A stretch of DNA of 64,000 nucleotides, from assembly GCA_016802295.1 (NCBI GenBank), contig JAESIW010000137.1:4393340-4457339 (forward strand). The letters run 5' to 3'. The position numbers were made by a program, and so were the translations under genes. Positions 33,501 to 45,041 of this stretch are shown piece after piece. Origin of the DNA: Brachionus rotundiformis. Lineage: Eukaryota > Rotifera > Eurotatoria > Ploima > Brachionidae. Below the pieces are notes generated by a model. It worked only from the letters and a program-made list of their open reading frames with translations, was not told the DNA's origin and searched no databases. The stretch's first letter is position 1, and the number at the start of each line of letters is the position of its first letter.

Positions 33501-36004
33501 AAGAATTTGGAAAAAACTTGGCGCGAACAAGTAGAGAAAAACTACCTAAAATCGCTTGACTATTTGGCAACGCCTTTTAAGCAAAATGACCAAAAATATT
33601 TAAAGACCAAGTCGATGATAAATGAGATAGAGAATATTTACAATGAGAGAAATGAAGCTCGAGATGAGAGCGGTGCAGCAAATGTGGTTCATATTGGAGC
33701 AGAAAGCTCAAAGAATGTGATCAATCACAGTGATCCACATTTGACATATAAATACGATGATAAGTCGGTGTTGGAAGACGCTGCTGCACTGATTATTCAT
33801 CATGTTAAAAGACAAACTACCATACAAAAAGAAGATAAGCACAAGATAAAGCAAATTATTTATTTATTTCTTCCTGATCTATTTTTTGTGTCCAGAGGAA
33901 CACTGTCAGACGACGAGTCGTCCGACAAGCTCGAATCGGATGACAATTCTGGCAAAAAGCTTAGGTCCAACAATGGTCTTAGCACTCCGACAACAAGACA
34001 CACAGATACCAATAAGCGACGTCTTACTGACGCCGAAGGCGAACGAAACAAAAATTTGCCAAGCGAGTACCAATCACCGGTAAGATTTTATAATTCAATT
34101 GTCACATAAATAATTCCCGAACTCTTTGAAATTAAAGATAAAATTTCAAGTTATTTAGATTTTAGTGTGATTAGATTTTTCACTAAGATGAAGATTGATT
34201 AAGATAATATTAGAAAAAAGAAAAATTATATAAAAATAAATTAGTCTAAAAAAATTTAAATTTAAAAACTAATTATTTAGATCCTTAAAAAAATTTACTA
34301 ATTTATTTAACAGCACCTCTCAGGTGATGAGAAGGAAAGGGAAATTGTATAATTTTCTACCAAGAAAAAGTATAATATCATCAACTTAATATAAAATTAA
34401 AAACTTGATTCCTAAAATGTAATTATTTATAGAAGAATAATCATGTATGGTTCCAATAATAAAAATCAAATTATTAAAAACATTATTAATCTCAATAGTT
34501 GATTGAATTTTAAAATAAAAAATATCAAATATTTTTTAGATAACCGATTTGAAATTCAAAAGATTTAAATTATGAGAATATTTTTATCTAATTTAGAGTC
34601 TAGAAAGCATATAGTCAATACATTGAATTTTTATTAAATCTAATATTTATTAAGGGAATGAAAATAATTCAAAAAGTAAACCAAAATTTAATTGTCTTTT
34701 TAAAATTTTTTAAATTTAATTCAATATCATTTTTAATCTTGATTTAAGCAAAATTTTAATTTTAATTTTATGGCAATTTAAAAAATATTAAGCTATAAAA
34801 TCTAACCATAAGTTTAATTTGAATTTTGCTTTATTGAAAAACTTAAAAAAACTATTTTTTTCAATCCAAAATGACTAATGCTTTGTCTTAGGAGGATCTT
34901 TATCGTCTGTTTTATGTGGACGAGCATTGGTATCTATTTTTCCGCTACCATCAAATTCTATGCGAACGTCTGGTCAAAATATACAGACATGCCCAAAAAT
35001 TAGCCCAACAAGAACAAATAGATGCCAAGACAAGAGACCAATCGGTCGCCGAAATGCTCAAACTGCGCAACAAATTCGATGTATCAGTTGACGACTATTA
35101 TCCGGCATTTTTGGACATAGTCCGCAATCTACTGGATGGAAATATGGATAGCGTTCAGTATGAAGATACACTTCGCGAAATGTTCGGCATTCAAGCCTAC
35201 ATCGCTTTCACATTGGACAAAGTGGTACACAATTGTGTCAGACAGCTTCAATTTCTTGTCCAAGACGAAACCTCTTGTTCAATTAAGCAAATTTTTACAG
35301 AAGAACAAAAGCATCCACAAACTGGCTCAAAAGTTTCCCACATGTCATATCAAATAGTGATAAATTCCGAGATGGGCTATCAGAAAAAAATTGAAAGCTT
35401 GCTCAGTGATCAAAATATTTATAAAATAATCACCTATAAAAATTCTAATCGGTTGACCATTGAGCTTTTGGACACACAAAAAGATGAGGATGAAGACGAT
35501 GAAATGTGTGACGAAGTTGAACCACCTAAATGGTCCGAATTCGTGGACAAGCACTGCACCGTGAATGAAGTAGATGAAGAGCTGAAAAGCAGGCTAATCA
35601 AGCGGGCAGTTTTCCTCACCCGAAATGCTCATACTCTAAAATTAAGATTTGATGCATACAAGCAAGAGGAGTCGGAGAAAAAAGATGACTCGGTTTCCCG
35701 CAAACAAATAAATGAAACAAGTATTCTGTACAGAAGAAATGCGCTTAAACGTGCCAACAAGTCCCATTTAAAAGTGACCAAAAAGATGTACGACAAATTT
35801 CGAAAGTATTTGACCAAATGGCTGAAAGAGAACATGACTCCGGCAGATTGCATAGATGATTGGCTCATGGGAGAAGACTTGAAAAATGTTCATACCACTA
35901 TTCAAAAAGAATTGTCACAAAAAAAACCGCCTTACCATGTCTTGTACAAATACAAAGTCGAATCCGAACCAGCAATTATTCAAGAGTCAAAAACACCAAA
36001 CTAA
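30575..36004 (+). CDS. SIN3A: SIN3 transcriptional corepressor
   Basis: Scaffold of the nuclear SIN3-HDAC histone deacetylase complex. I join exons 30575-31474, 32226-34079, a 33-bp microexon 34314-34346 and 34892-36004, all in phase 0, giving 1299 residues (human SIN3A 1273). PAH1: RLKVEDALTYLDQVKLQF...FNTFLPPGYKIE. PAH2 is split by the 751-bp intron: VEFGHAINYVNKIKARF then FLSESEVYSKVAALF...FSQFLPDA. PAH3: ITFFEKLKKALRTPQVYENF. The HDAC-interaction domain follows (CKQYGASYRDISSYPQP, VSFPSWSEDSTFVTSRKNQ, FELDVVLETN). The C-terminal conserved region has FYVDEHWYLFFRYHQILCER. I place the start at MTSLGSSNS; an upstream in-frame Met at 30497 gives a hydrophobic leader out of keeping with a nuclear protein. 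Low-complexity Ser/Thr/Gln linkers are typical of the family. Confidence 0.95.
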
Positions 36005-36954
36005 ATTTAAATGTTTATATTTTGGTTCGAATTTTTAGCTTTTCCATACTTTGACCCATAGTCTTGTTTAAAATTTTAAAAAAATTTCATCGGATTCGAA
36101 TGCTATCTTATTTTTTTTGTTTCGGTTATATGTTCATTTTTTGTAATTATAGTGTTTTTTTGTTTAATAAAACAAAATTTAGATCATATAAAATTAGTTT
36201 ATATTGAAAGCCAGCACTCAAATTAGTGGTTGTATACAAATAAAACTTTTTTTGCCTAAACTGTATAAAAAAATAAAATCTTAGTAAATTAATAAAAAAA
36301 TTTTTAGAAAACTAATTCTAAAAACTGATATTTAAGTAAAAAAAGAATAGCTAATCTATTTGCCAAGGTGGGTGTAAATACCTACAAATCATAGGCCTTG
36401 ATTAAAAGAGAAATTCCGAAATATTTTAAATTTTATTTTTCATTCAAATTGGTAATTTAAAATTCTATAAAAAATTATTCAAATTTAATTTTAAAAAATG
36501 AGAAGAGAAATATTTCATACCATGTTTACTTGGTAAATAGTTTATTTATTTTATTCGTGTTTACTCTCTTTATACACATAAAGATCAAGATAAATTTTTC
36601 CAAAATCGAATTTTGTTTGATGCATGAAAGATCATTCCAATATAAAAAATTTTCCTTCCAAGTTTTATACTTAAATATAAACTTAAATTTTTACTTATTA
36701 ATTTTTTAAACTAATTATGTAACTTTAATAAATAAAAATCCACCAGATGTAAAATTTTTATTGGTTTTGAAATAAAGCTTTTATAATTATTTATAGAAAT
36801 TTTTGGCGAAAATTTTGAAATTTAGGATTTTCCAATCAAAAATTTACAAGTTATATTAATTTTAACAGGTCATCTTTATCTTGATTTTACTATGAAATAA
36901 ATAGGCCATTTTTATCTAGAATAAAAAGATATTTTTTTCTTCACAGTTTCAAAC
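36005..36954. other. Intergenic, AT-rich
   Basis: SIN3 3'UTR and upstream sequence of the MESD gene. A strong acceptor-like tract (TTTTTTTCTTCACAG ending about 36946) precedes the MESD start codon by eight bases. Nothing else recognised. Confidence 0.6.
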
Positions 36955-37542
36955 ATGAAGATCCTCGTCGTTGTAGCCATTTTATGCATCTTTTTCGTAT
37001 CTGAAAGTGCCCAGGAGTCTAAGCCCAAAAAAAATGTAGTTGACATGACAGATGCTGAAATCGAAAAATTGGCTGAAGAATGGGATGTAAGTTAACTTCT
37101 TAATTGCTTTGTACTGAAGCTTAATTATCTTACAAAGAAAGATGAAGAGGAACTTCCCGAAGATGAGAAGCCTTTTTATCAGCAAAACAAGGGTCAAAAT
37201 ATAAATGTTGTGCAGGATTTGTTAAAGAACAGAAAACCTGATGAAGCTGTCAAGATATTCAATAAAAAAAATAAACCAACAATGATTTTTATTGAAGTTA
37301 ATAAAAAGCTAGACAAATTTCAAGCGGAAGAAGTTACCAAACTTTGGGCAACTTCACTTTATAATGCACATTATGAAGTCAATAGATTCATGGTCGATGA
37401 TCATCAAGCCATTTTTATGACTCAAGATGGTTCTAAATCGTGGGAAATCAAGGATTTTTTGATCCAGCAAAAAGATTGTACCATGGTTACTATTGATCAA
37501 GATAAATATCCCGGTAAATATGCCGACAAAACGGAGCTTTAA
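36955..37542 (+). CDS. MESD: MESD, ER chaperone for LRP/LDL-receptor family
   Basis: Two exons (36955-37086, 37138-37542), 178 residues. MESD escorts LRP5/6 and other beta-propeller/EGF receptors through the ER, so it is needed for Wnt co-receptor surface display. An N-terminal signal peptide is clear (MKILVVVAILCIFFVSESAQ). The mature part has DMTDAEIEKLAEEWD, a KPTMIFIEV strand, then the signature LWATSLYNAHYEVNRFMVDD, HQAIFMTQDGSKSWEIKDFL and YPGKYADKTEL. It ends in KTEL, a plausible KDEL-type retention signal. The vertebrate Lys-rich C-terminal extension is missing, which is common outside vertebrates. The intron is 51 bp. Confidence 0.95.
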
Positions 37543-38111
37543 CCTTTAAAATAAAAGTTTTTTTTTAATTCTAAAATTTATTTAATTTTTTTTTTCAATT
37601 ATTTTGTTTCAAAATAAAGTTATAATTTTTTTCTGACCAAAATTTAAAAATAGAAACAAATTTTGATATTAAAGTATCGAGTCAAATTAACCAATTTTTG
37701 CATATAAACTAAGCAGCTATTCCAATTAGAATTCAACAAACATCCACTCTAATTATTCTATATTTAAGTATAGTGTACAAAGCTGTAGCTAAAAATAGAT
37801 CTCATTTGATCAAACTTTAAAAATATAAAACGCATTCATTTTTAACTTGGTCTGGTTCACAATTTTGAAAAGTACTTAATTCTTTTAAGCTTTTATCAAG
37901 AAAAAAAGATTGTAAATGACAAGAAAAAAAGTTATTTATTTTTTTTTATTTTATTAATTTTATTTTTTTAGAAGTTAATTTTAAGCTCAATTTTGTAAAG
38001 TCTCTCAATTCATTTATTTAAATAAAAAAAAAAACCAATTAGAAAAAAAATTGAAAATACAAAATACAGAGTTTATTTAGAAAATAAATGTACAATTAAA
38101 AAAAAACAGAA
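37543..38111. other. Convergent spacer between MESD and MIF
   Basis: AT-rich 3' flanks of two convergent genes, with AATAAA-type signals on both strands. No other feature seen. Confidence 0.6.
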
Positions 38112-38453
38112 TTAATCGTATATATTAAAACATATGTCAGAAGGTTTTGGATCTACAAACGTTATATATGTTAGATGTGGTAAAGTTCCAAGTAAATTGC
38201 CTAACTCAGTCATTAAAATTTCACTATAAAGCTTGTTTTCTAGAGTTCCAAGGCGACCAACTGACATCAAGACAACCAATGCACATGGTTCATGCGACTT
38301 GCCAAATGTCAAAATTTGTTCCGGGATTATTTGAACAGAACAGTATTCTTTCGGCTTGTTAAGCAAAGATTGGAGAACTTCTGTCATGTACTCGTTAAAA
38401 TTCGGCGGAATTTTCGACTTGGGTACGTTTGTAATTAATCGAAGGAACGGCAT
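38112..38453 (-). CDS. MIF: Macrophage migration inhibitory factor homologue
   Basis: 113-residue single-exon protein of the MIF/tautomerase family; the usual length is about 115. It keeps the initiator-adjacent Pro that becomes the N-terminal catalytic base (MPFLRLITNVPKS), Lys-containing KPKEYCSVQIIPEQ, the tautomerase-family stretch TFGKSHEPCALVVLMSVGRL and a C-terminal strand THLTYITFVD-like region (PHLTYITFVDPKPSDI). MIF trimers have keto-enol tautomerase activity and, in vertebrates, cytokine activity; the invertebrate role is less certain. The CXXC oxidoreductase motif of vertebrate MIF is lost here (CALV). No signal peptide, as usual. Confidence 0.94.
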   Translation of the reverse strand: MPFLRLITNVPKSKIPPNFNEYMTEVLQSLLNKPKEYCSVQIIPEQILTFGKSHEPCALVVLMSVGRLGTLENKLYSEILMTELGNLLGTLPHLTYITFVDPKPSDICFNIYD

Positions 38454-39188
38454 CTAAAATTAAAATTTAAATTAAAATTGTTTCTGTTAATTAAATAAAA
38501 TTTTTATCAATTTTTTTAGATTATTTTTTTATGGTAAATTAAAGATTAAATTAAAATGGTTCAAGTACAAATATTGGAAACTAGAAATTTTTACTTTACC
38601 AAACTAGTGATATTATTGAACTGTTAAATAATAATTTAAAATGAATATCAATAAATAAATTAATATAAACTCCATTAAAATTATGATAGACAGAATTAAA
38701 TTAAAATTATAAATTTTTGGTTCTGTTTTTTTCCCATCCTTAACCAAACAAAAATATTTAAAGTTAAATTTTTTTCTTATCTTGAAATATTTTGATTGAT
38801 TATATTGATAAAAAAATATCTGTTTAATGAAAAAAAAAGCTTCAAACTGTAAATTAATGATTCATCAGATATCCTCGGTGATTTAACAATTAAAACTTTT
38901 TGTTTTAAACTAATGGTTATTAAAGAGTATCATGTAAAACGCGCATATTTAGATTAACTGTTAAGAAATGAATTAAAAATTATAACTATTTGGTAAGAAA
39001 TACTAGTGTATATAACAAGCATAGCTTTAACATTGGACAAGAAAGAGTGATGCAATTTAAAATTTTGAATTTTCATTAACAAATATTCTTAATCTGAAAT
39101 AAATGAGTATTTTCTCTCACGTTTCTAACTTCTGCAGTCATAAGACTTGAAACGATTTATATTTTTTTTGATAGAAGACCGAGATCAA
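38454..39188. promoter_or_regulatory. Divergent intergenic region, MIF / RAD51
   Basis: 735 bp between head-to-head start codons of MIF (minus) and RAD51 (plus). AT-rich. An acceptor-like TTTTTTTTGATAG ends at about 39173, shortly before the RAD51 start, pointing to a spliced leader or 5'UTR intron. No specific promoter motif can be supported. Confidence 0.45.
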
Positions 39189-40353
39189 ATGCTTCAACAG
39201 CAGCAGAGTTGTAATCAAGTTCAAGAAACACAATCAGACCAATTTGGACCAACTTCGATAACAAAACTCGAAGTCAATGGAATCACGGGTTCTGATATTA
39301 AAAAATTACAAGAGGCCGGTCTTCATACCATCGAAGCAGTCGCCTATGTACCAAAAAAGCTTCTTCTCTCAATTAAGGGCATATCGGAGCAAAAAGCTGA
39401 AAAAATTTTGGTAATAAAATTATTTAAAGATTTTTTTTTTTTATTTTTATACAATGAAGATGGAAGCATATAAATTAATACCAATGGGGTTCACAACAGC
39501 GTCTGAATTTCATGTGAAAAGATCAGAAATCATACAATTGACTACTGGTTCCAAAGAACTAGACAAATTGCTTCAGGGTGGAATTGAGACTGGATCAATC
39601 ACGGAAATGTTTGGTGAATTTAGAACAGGTAAAACTCAGCTGTGTCATCAGCTTGCAGTGACTTGCCAAGTAATGTTATGACTTAAGTTTTAATTAGTAT
39701 TTTGAATATGATTCAAGTTGCCAATTGATATGGGAGGTGGTGAAGGAAAAGCATTGTACATTGACACAGAGGGCACTTTTAGACCTGAGCGTTTGCTGGC
39801 CATTGCTGAGAGATATGGTCTTAATGGATCTGATGTTTTGGACAATGTGGCTTATGCAAGGGCGTATAATAGTGATCATCAGACTCAATTGCTTTTACAG
39901 GCATCGGCTATGATGACTGAGACTAGATATGCATTGATTATAGTAGACAGCGCAACTGCCCTTTACCGAACCGACTATTCTGGTAGAGGTGAGCTCTCAG
40001 AAAGACAAATGCACATGGCCAAGTTTCTTAGAACCTTACAGCGTATTGCAGATGAGGTGAAAAGAAAAAAATAAAAAACAAATTAATTCTTAATTAAAAT
40101 TTTCTAGTTTGGAGTTGCGGTTTTAATTACAAACCAAGTTGTAGCACAGGTTGATGGCGCATCAATGTTTCAGGCAGACCCAAAGAAACCAATTGGTGGA
40201 AATATAATGGCTCATGCAAGTACAACTCGGTTGTATTTAAGAAAAGGTCGTGGTGATTCCAGAGTGTGCAAGGTATACGATAGTCCATCGTTACCTGAAT
40301 CAGAAGCTGTTTTTGCCATAAGCACCGAAGGTATAATAGATTCAAAGGAGTAA
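39189..40353 (+). CDS. RAD51: RAD51 recombinase
   Basis: Forms the nucleoprotein filament that performs strand invasion in homologous recombination. Exons 39189-39410, 39460-39669, 39718-40056 and 40108-40353, all phase 0, give 338 residues (human 339). An N-terminal helix-hairpin-helix domain (TKLEVNGITGSDIKKLQEAG, ISEQKAEKIL) is followed by the polymerisation and ATPase core: TTGSKELDKLLQGGIETGS, Walker A GEFRTGKTQ, YIDTEGTFRPERL, Walker B LIIVDSATALY, DYSGRGELSERQMH, and loop 2/C-terminal QVDGASMFQADPKKPIGGN and HASTTRLYLRKGRG. The TCQ after Walker A favours RAD51 over DMC1. All key residues are intact. An in-frame upstream Met at 39147 would add 14 hydrophobic residues; I prefer 39189, which fits the family length. 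Introns are 48-51 bp. Confidence 0.97.
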
Positions 40354-41442
40354 ATAAAAGAAGCATTCTATTTTTTGTTATCATATTTAAAATAAGTAAC
40401 CTTTATATTTAGAATTTAGTTTTTTTCTATTGTCAATTTAAAAGATAATTTGTGAAAAAATGTATATAAAAAAGTTAATTAATTTTTATGTAACGTAAGA
40501 AATTTTTAATAAAATTTACTCTAAACTGCTAGTTAATAGACTCGATTAGATTTGTCTATAATTTTTTCATTAATACAAAAGACCAAAATTAATAAAATTT
40601 GAATATTATGCTAAATATGTATTTTGTTGTTTATTTATTTTAAAATATTTGAAATTTAAAATCATAATTTATTTTTTTTAATTTAAGTTATTTTTTGAAT
40701 AAAATTTATTATTCATTTAAATCCTAAACAAATTATATTTAAATTAAACACTTTGAATTGTCATTTAGTAAATTATCTTCACTTAAAATCATTTCCTTAT
40801 TCATTATCCCAACAAGAAAAATTCGGATTTAATAAAAATTAAAAAATTAAATTAGATACTTTTAAAATAAAAAATAAAAACTCATAATACTGAAATGATA
40901 CATTTATAAATTTGTGACTTTTTGAATAAAATAATATTTCTTATATTAAGACACCTTACATGTTCCATTTTGCTTTAAGGTAAAAATATTATTGTTTAAT
41001 TATAGTTAATATTATTTCGTATTAAATTCAATTTAATTTATGAATAAATTTATATATACTTAAAATCTAATAGAGTTAAATTTAATTTAGAGCTTTTCCT
41101 CTATTCTTAATTAAAACAGTCTGGTTTTTGTACTCTTGCTGTTAATTTTAAAAGATTAAGATTTTGTAAAATCTAAAATAATGAATTTTAAATTTTCTAA
41201 AGGTGATAAAAAGCCTCTATGGGATTGACTCATTTAAATTTTGGCTAAATTAGCAAATTATGAGTAATATTTTTTTAAATTTCTTAAACGTGTTTATACC
41301 TTGCACTACTACCTCTTTAAATAATCATTAAGGTCTTTGTAGTTTGGCAAATAAATTTTAAAAGTTAAATAAGAATGAAATATTATTTTAATCAGGTTAG
41401 AAAATCATAATATATCCATTTTTTTAAATAAAGATTGCCATA
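40354..41442. other. Intergenic, AT-rich
   Basis: About 1.1 kb between RAD51 and the ABCG gene, among the most AT-rich parts of the window. No open frame, repeat or RNA gene recognised. Confidence 0.6.
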
Positions 41443-44087
41443 ATGGATACTAATCTTGGAAACTTTGAACAACAGAAAAAAAAGTCATGTTATATGATAC
41501 CTGAAAAAATTACACTCGCTTGGTCTAATTTGACCATTCGAGCCCAAATCAATTCTAGAAAACGATATCCTTTAAAAATTTGTTCTGATTTCAAAACTTA
41601 TGAAACAATTTTAAATCAAGTTAAAGGAATTGTTCAGCCAGGTGAAATGCTTGCCTTGATGGGGTCAAGTGGAAGTGGGAAAACAACTTTATTAAATGCA
41701 CTGAATTTTTCTATCAACGATAAAATGCTGGTCGAAGGCAACATAATGCTAAATGGCTGCGAAGCTGACCCAGTAAAGATGTCCATGGTATCATGTTATA
41801 TCCAACAAGATGATCTATTTTTTGGAACATTAACTGTCCAAGAGCATCTAGTTTTTCAAGCTATGCTCAGAATGGATAAAAACCTGTCACGTGAATCAAA
41901 AATGAAACGAGTTTACCAAGTTCTTCAAGAAGTATAAAAGATTATCTTAATTTATTTAACTTCATATCATACCTTATCATAGTTCAATCTTGAGCGAAGA
42001 GCGAATGTTAAAATAGGAATTCCAGGTAGAAATGATTAATAATTAAATTCAAAAAAATACTAAAATTTTTAAATAAAGGAAGAATAAAAGGCATTTCTGG
42101 AGGAGAAAAAAGAAGACTTGCTTTTGCATCGGAAGTAAATTTTAAAATTCAAAAAGTATCATTTTAAAATATATAAACTAGATTTTGACTGATCCATCAA
42201 TCTTGTTCTGTGATGAACCAACTAGTGGTCTAGGTAAAAAAAAGTATCAAACTATCTGATTTTATTTTATGTGTTCAAGACTCGAAAATGGCCAAATCAA
42301 TTATTCACTCCCTTAAAAAATTGACCGATAGAGGAAAAACAATCATATGCACCATTCATCAGCCCTCAAGCGAAACATTTGCTATGTTTGACAAGTAAAA
42401 CGAGATAATTTTTTATCTTTTTTTTTTCTAATTTTATTAAATCTTCAAGAATTTGCTTATTGTCACAAACAAAAGTTGCTTTTTTTGGCAGTCGTGAAGA
42501 TGGACTAGAATTTTTTGAAAAAAAGTAAATTTCAAATTTAAAAATTTTAAAAATCTAATTCTTACCTATAAATTAAAGTTTACATCTAAAATGTCCACCA
42601 TTTACAAATCCAGCTGACTTTTATATTGATTCGCTTGGAATTGATGTAAATGATATGGCAAATAGTCAAGCTGAGATATTGGTAATTTTATCACAGTAAT
42701 TTTATCCGGGCCAATTAAAAATTTTTTTCTGTTCAGACTTACTGCGATAAATTTGCCAAGAGTGAGTATAATTTAAGTCTGAGCAAAAAAATAGAATCTG
42801 TTAAACCAGAGTACTTCAGTTCGCCACCAAATTACACTTCCTACAGGTCTAGTTGGCGGGAACAAATGACATTCTTGTTGCAGAGATCTTTCTTCAATTA
42901 CATTCGAAACAGAAAAGTAGTCTTGAATGACATAATAATGGTTTTTGTGAGTGTTTTTGATATGTTATTTTGCTTTGAGCTTAAGTCATTTTTAAAGGTA
43001 ACAGCCATCTTAGGAGGCTCGATCTATTATCAAACTGGCGAAGCAAATTCTGGAAAAGAATGCAAATTTGACCAAAAGTCTATTCAGAATGTTTCATTTG
43101 CACTTTTTTACACAATTACAGTCAGTGTTATTTTTAGCATGCTGGCAGCTGTTATGGTAATTTTTTGTAACCCAATTGAAGACAAATTTAATCAATTTAT
43201 TAACATCAGGCTTTCCCAAACGAAATACCAATTTATTACAGGGAGCACAAATCATCAGTGTATCGCTCGGATACATATTATTTGTCAAAATTTTTAATAG
43301 AGGTTTATTAAACTTTAAATTTTTTATAAAATTAATTTTAAAATAAATTCTAGCTTCCAGTGTATTTGATTTTGCCATCAATTCATGCAACCATAATTTA
43401 TTATATGGCCGGATTTAACTGTGATAAAAACAGTTTTTCAGTTTTTTTACTAACTGATATTCTCATATCTAATGCTGCCTTTTCATTAGGTTTTTATTAG
43501 CAAAAAATAAATATTTAATTGATAATTATATTTGTAGGTCACATTTTGTCTGTATCGACTTCCGATGCCAATTTGGCCATAAGTCTAACATCACCATTTA
43601 TTGCTGTTCAGATGCTGTTTTCCGGATTTTTTCTCAGGAGAGCGTAATTTATTTAAATTTTAACTTAATTATCTATTATAAAAGATAATTTAATTAAGAG
43701 TGAGAACTCCAAAATTTTTAAGCTATATCAGATACGGGTCCATATTTAACTACGGATATGATTTGTTGATGTTAAACCAGTGGGAAAACGTCAACGAAAT
43801 AGAATGCGAATATGACATTGAGTTGCTGTGTCTTACAACGGGAGGTTCGGTCCTCAATGAGGAAAAAATTAGAAGAGTAATTAATTAATTTTTAAAATTA
43901 TTTCGCATTTATTAATCTTAATTGTTTTTAGAAAAACAAGATTGTTTATATTATTATGCTTTTATTTTTAAACATTCTATTCAGGATAATTGCATATGTG
44001 ATACTTTGGACAAAAGGCAAACGCTCAAACATAACCTATAATCGACTATTAAAAAAAATTAAATCAAAAATAGCAATAAATGTTTGA
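41443..44087 (+). CDS. ABCG (White-type) half-transporter
   Basis: ATP-driven membrane transporter half-molecule of subfamily G, acting as a dimer. Fourteen exons, all with in-phase canonical junctions: 41443-41931, 41983-42025, 42079-42134, 42182-42233, 42280-42394, 42450-42524, 42579-42681, 42737-42946, 42998-43156, 43210-43302, 43354-43489, 43538-43643, 43699-43876 and 43932-44087 (656 residues). The N-terminal nucleotide-binding domain has Walker A GSSGSGKTT, Q-loop IQQDD, signature ISGGEKRRL, Walker B ILFCDEPTSGLD and H-loop IHQPSS, all intact. The C-terminal membrane domain starts at about WREQMTFLLQRSFFNYIRNR and has helices VTAILGGSIYY, FALFYTITVSVIFSMLAAVM, ILPSIHATIIYYMAGF, and the final IIMLLFLNILFRIIAYVIL. 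The NBD-TMD order defines ABCG. The substrate cannot be read from sequence; sterols, pigments or xenobiotics are all possible in this family. Confidence 0.94.
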
Positions 44088-44338
44088 TATATTTTTATAT
44101 TAAAAAAATTAAAAAGTTATATTCACATTTATATCTAATGAATCGAGAAAAATATTTATCTTTAGGCAATCAAATATTTCATTCAAACAAGTCACTTATA
44201 TTTTTTGATGATTATTAAAAATAAATAAAAAAATTTAATAAAAAATTTGATATTTAGATTTATTTATTTTTGAATTATATAAAGTTACATAATTAAAAAA
44301 AAAGATTATTTACAATTTTAACAACTTATTAAAAAAAG

Positions 44339-45041
44339 TTATTTTAGGCGTTTTAAGTATATATATCCAAAAGCAAACAAACTTATGGTACCAATTCCAA
44401 TTCCAACAAGATCATTCATATTAAAAAAATTATTTTTGGTCAAATTTTTTTCATTTATATAAAAAACATCTTCTTTTGACAAAGTGCATTCAAAATTATC
44501 AAAATTTTCAATCAAACCATTCTAAAAAGAGAAAAATTAAATTAATTAAATGCTGAAAATTAAAATTTGTTAAAAGTACCCAATAGTTATTTTGATGGAA
44601 CCATTCTCGAATTTTGAAATTTTTTATTAAAAATAAATTTATAAAGTCTAATATTTTCGGTATTAAATTTTGTTGTCCATTTTCATAAAGTTTTAAAACT
44701 AAACAACCGGCTAGTGCAAAAACTCCAATTACTCGACCCCAATTGTAATTTGGTCCATTTTCGGCATCTAGTTCGAACAATTCACATAAGATTATTTTTA
44801 ACACATGTTTATAATTCGATTCATTAAGTTCCAATCTTTCAGCCAATGTCAAATATTGGCTGTTATATCTTTTTTCAAATTCGTAACCGAGTTGACGAAT
44901 TACCAAACAAAGTTCTAGCTTGCTATTCTTTCCAAGGTTTTCTTTATTAACAATGCTCACATTAGAATGGCCGGATTTTATCAAACGCCAGCACAGATAA
45001 TCACTCAAAATACTTTGTGTTTGAATTTCAAATGTATTCAT
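44339..45041 (-). CDS. Bcl-2 family apoptosis regulator, multi-BH-domain with C-terminal anchor
   Basis: Two exons (44580-45041, 44339-44521), 214 residues. Regions in order: BH4-like helix (SILSDYLCWRLIKSG), BH3-like VIRQLGYEFEKRY, BH1 ELFELDAENGPNYNWGRVIG with the diagnostic NWGR, BH2 IREWFHQNNYW followed across the splice by NGLIENF, and a C-terminal membrane segment LVGIGIGTISLFAFGYIYL ending KRLK. The BH4-like start suggests a pro-survival member, but function within this fold cannot be assigned from sequence alone. The usual Asp of BH3 (G-D-E-F) is Tyr here. Expected at the outer mitochondrial membrane or ER. The intron is 58 bp. Convergent with the ABCG gene, 251 bp apart. Confidence 0.9.

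Noticed and set aside
42450..42524. Possible stop or frame problem in the ABCG exon reading NLLIVTNKSC
   Set aside because: That frame is wrong; the split codon AA|A gives KICLLSQTKVAFFGSRED, which matches the ABCG family and stays open.
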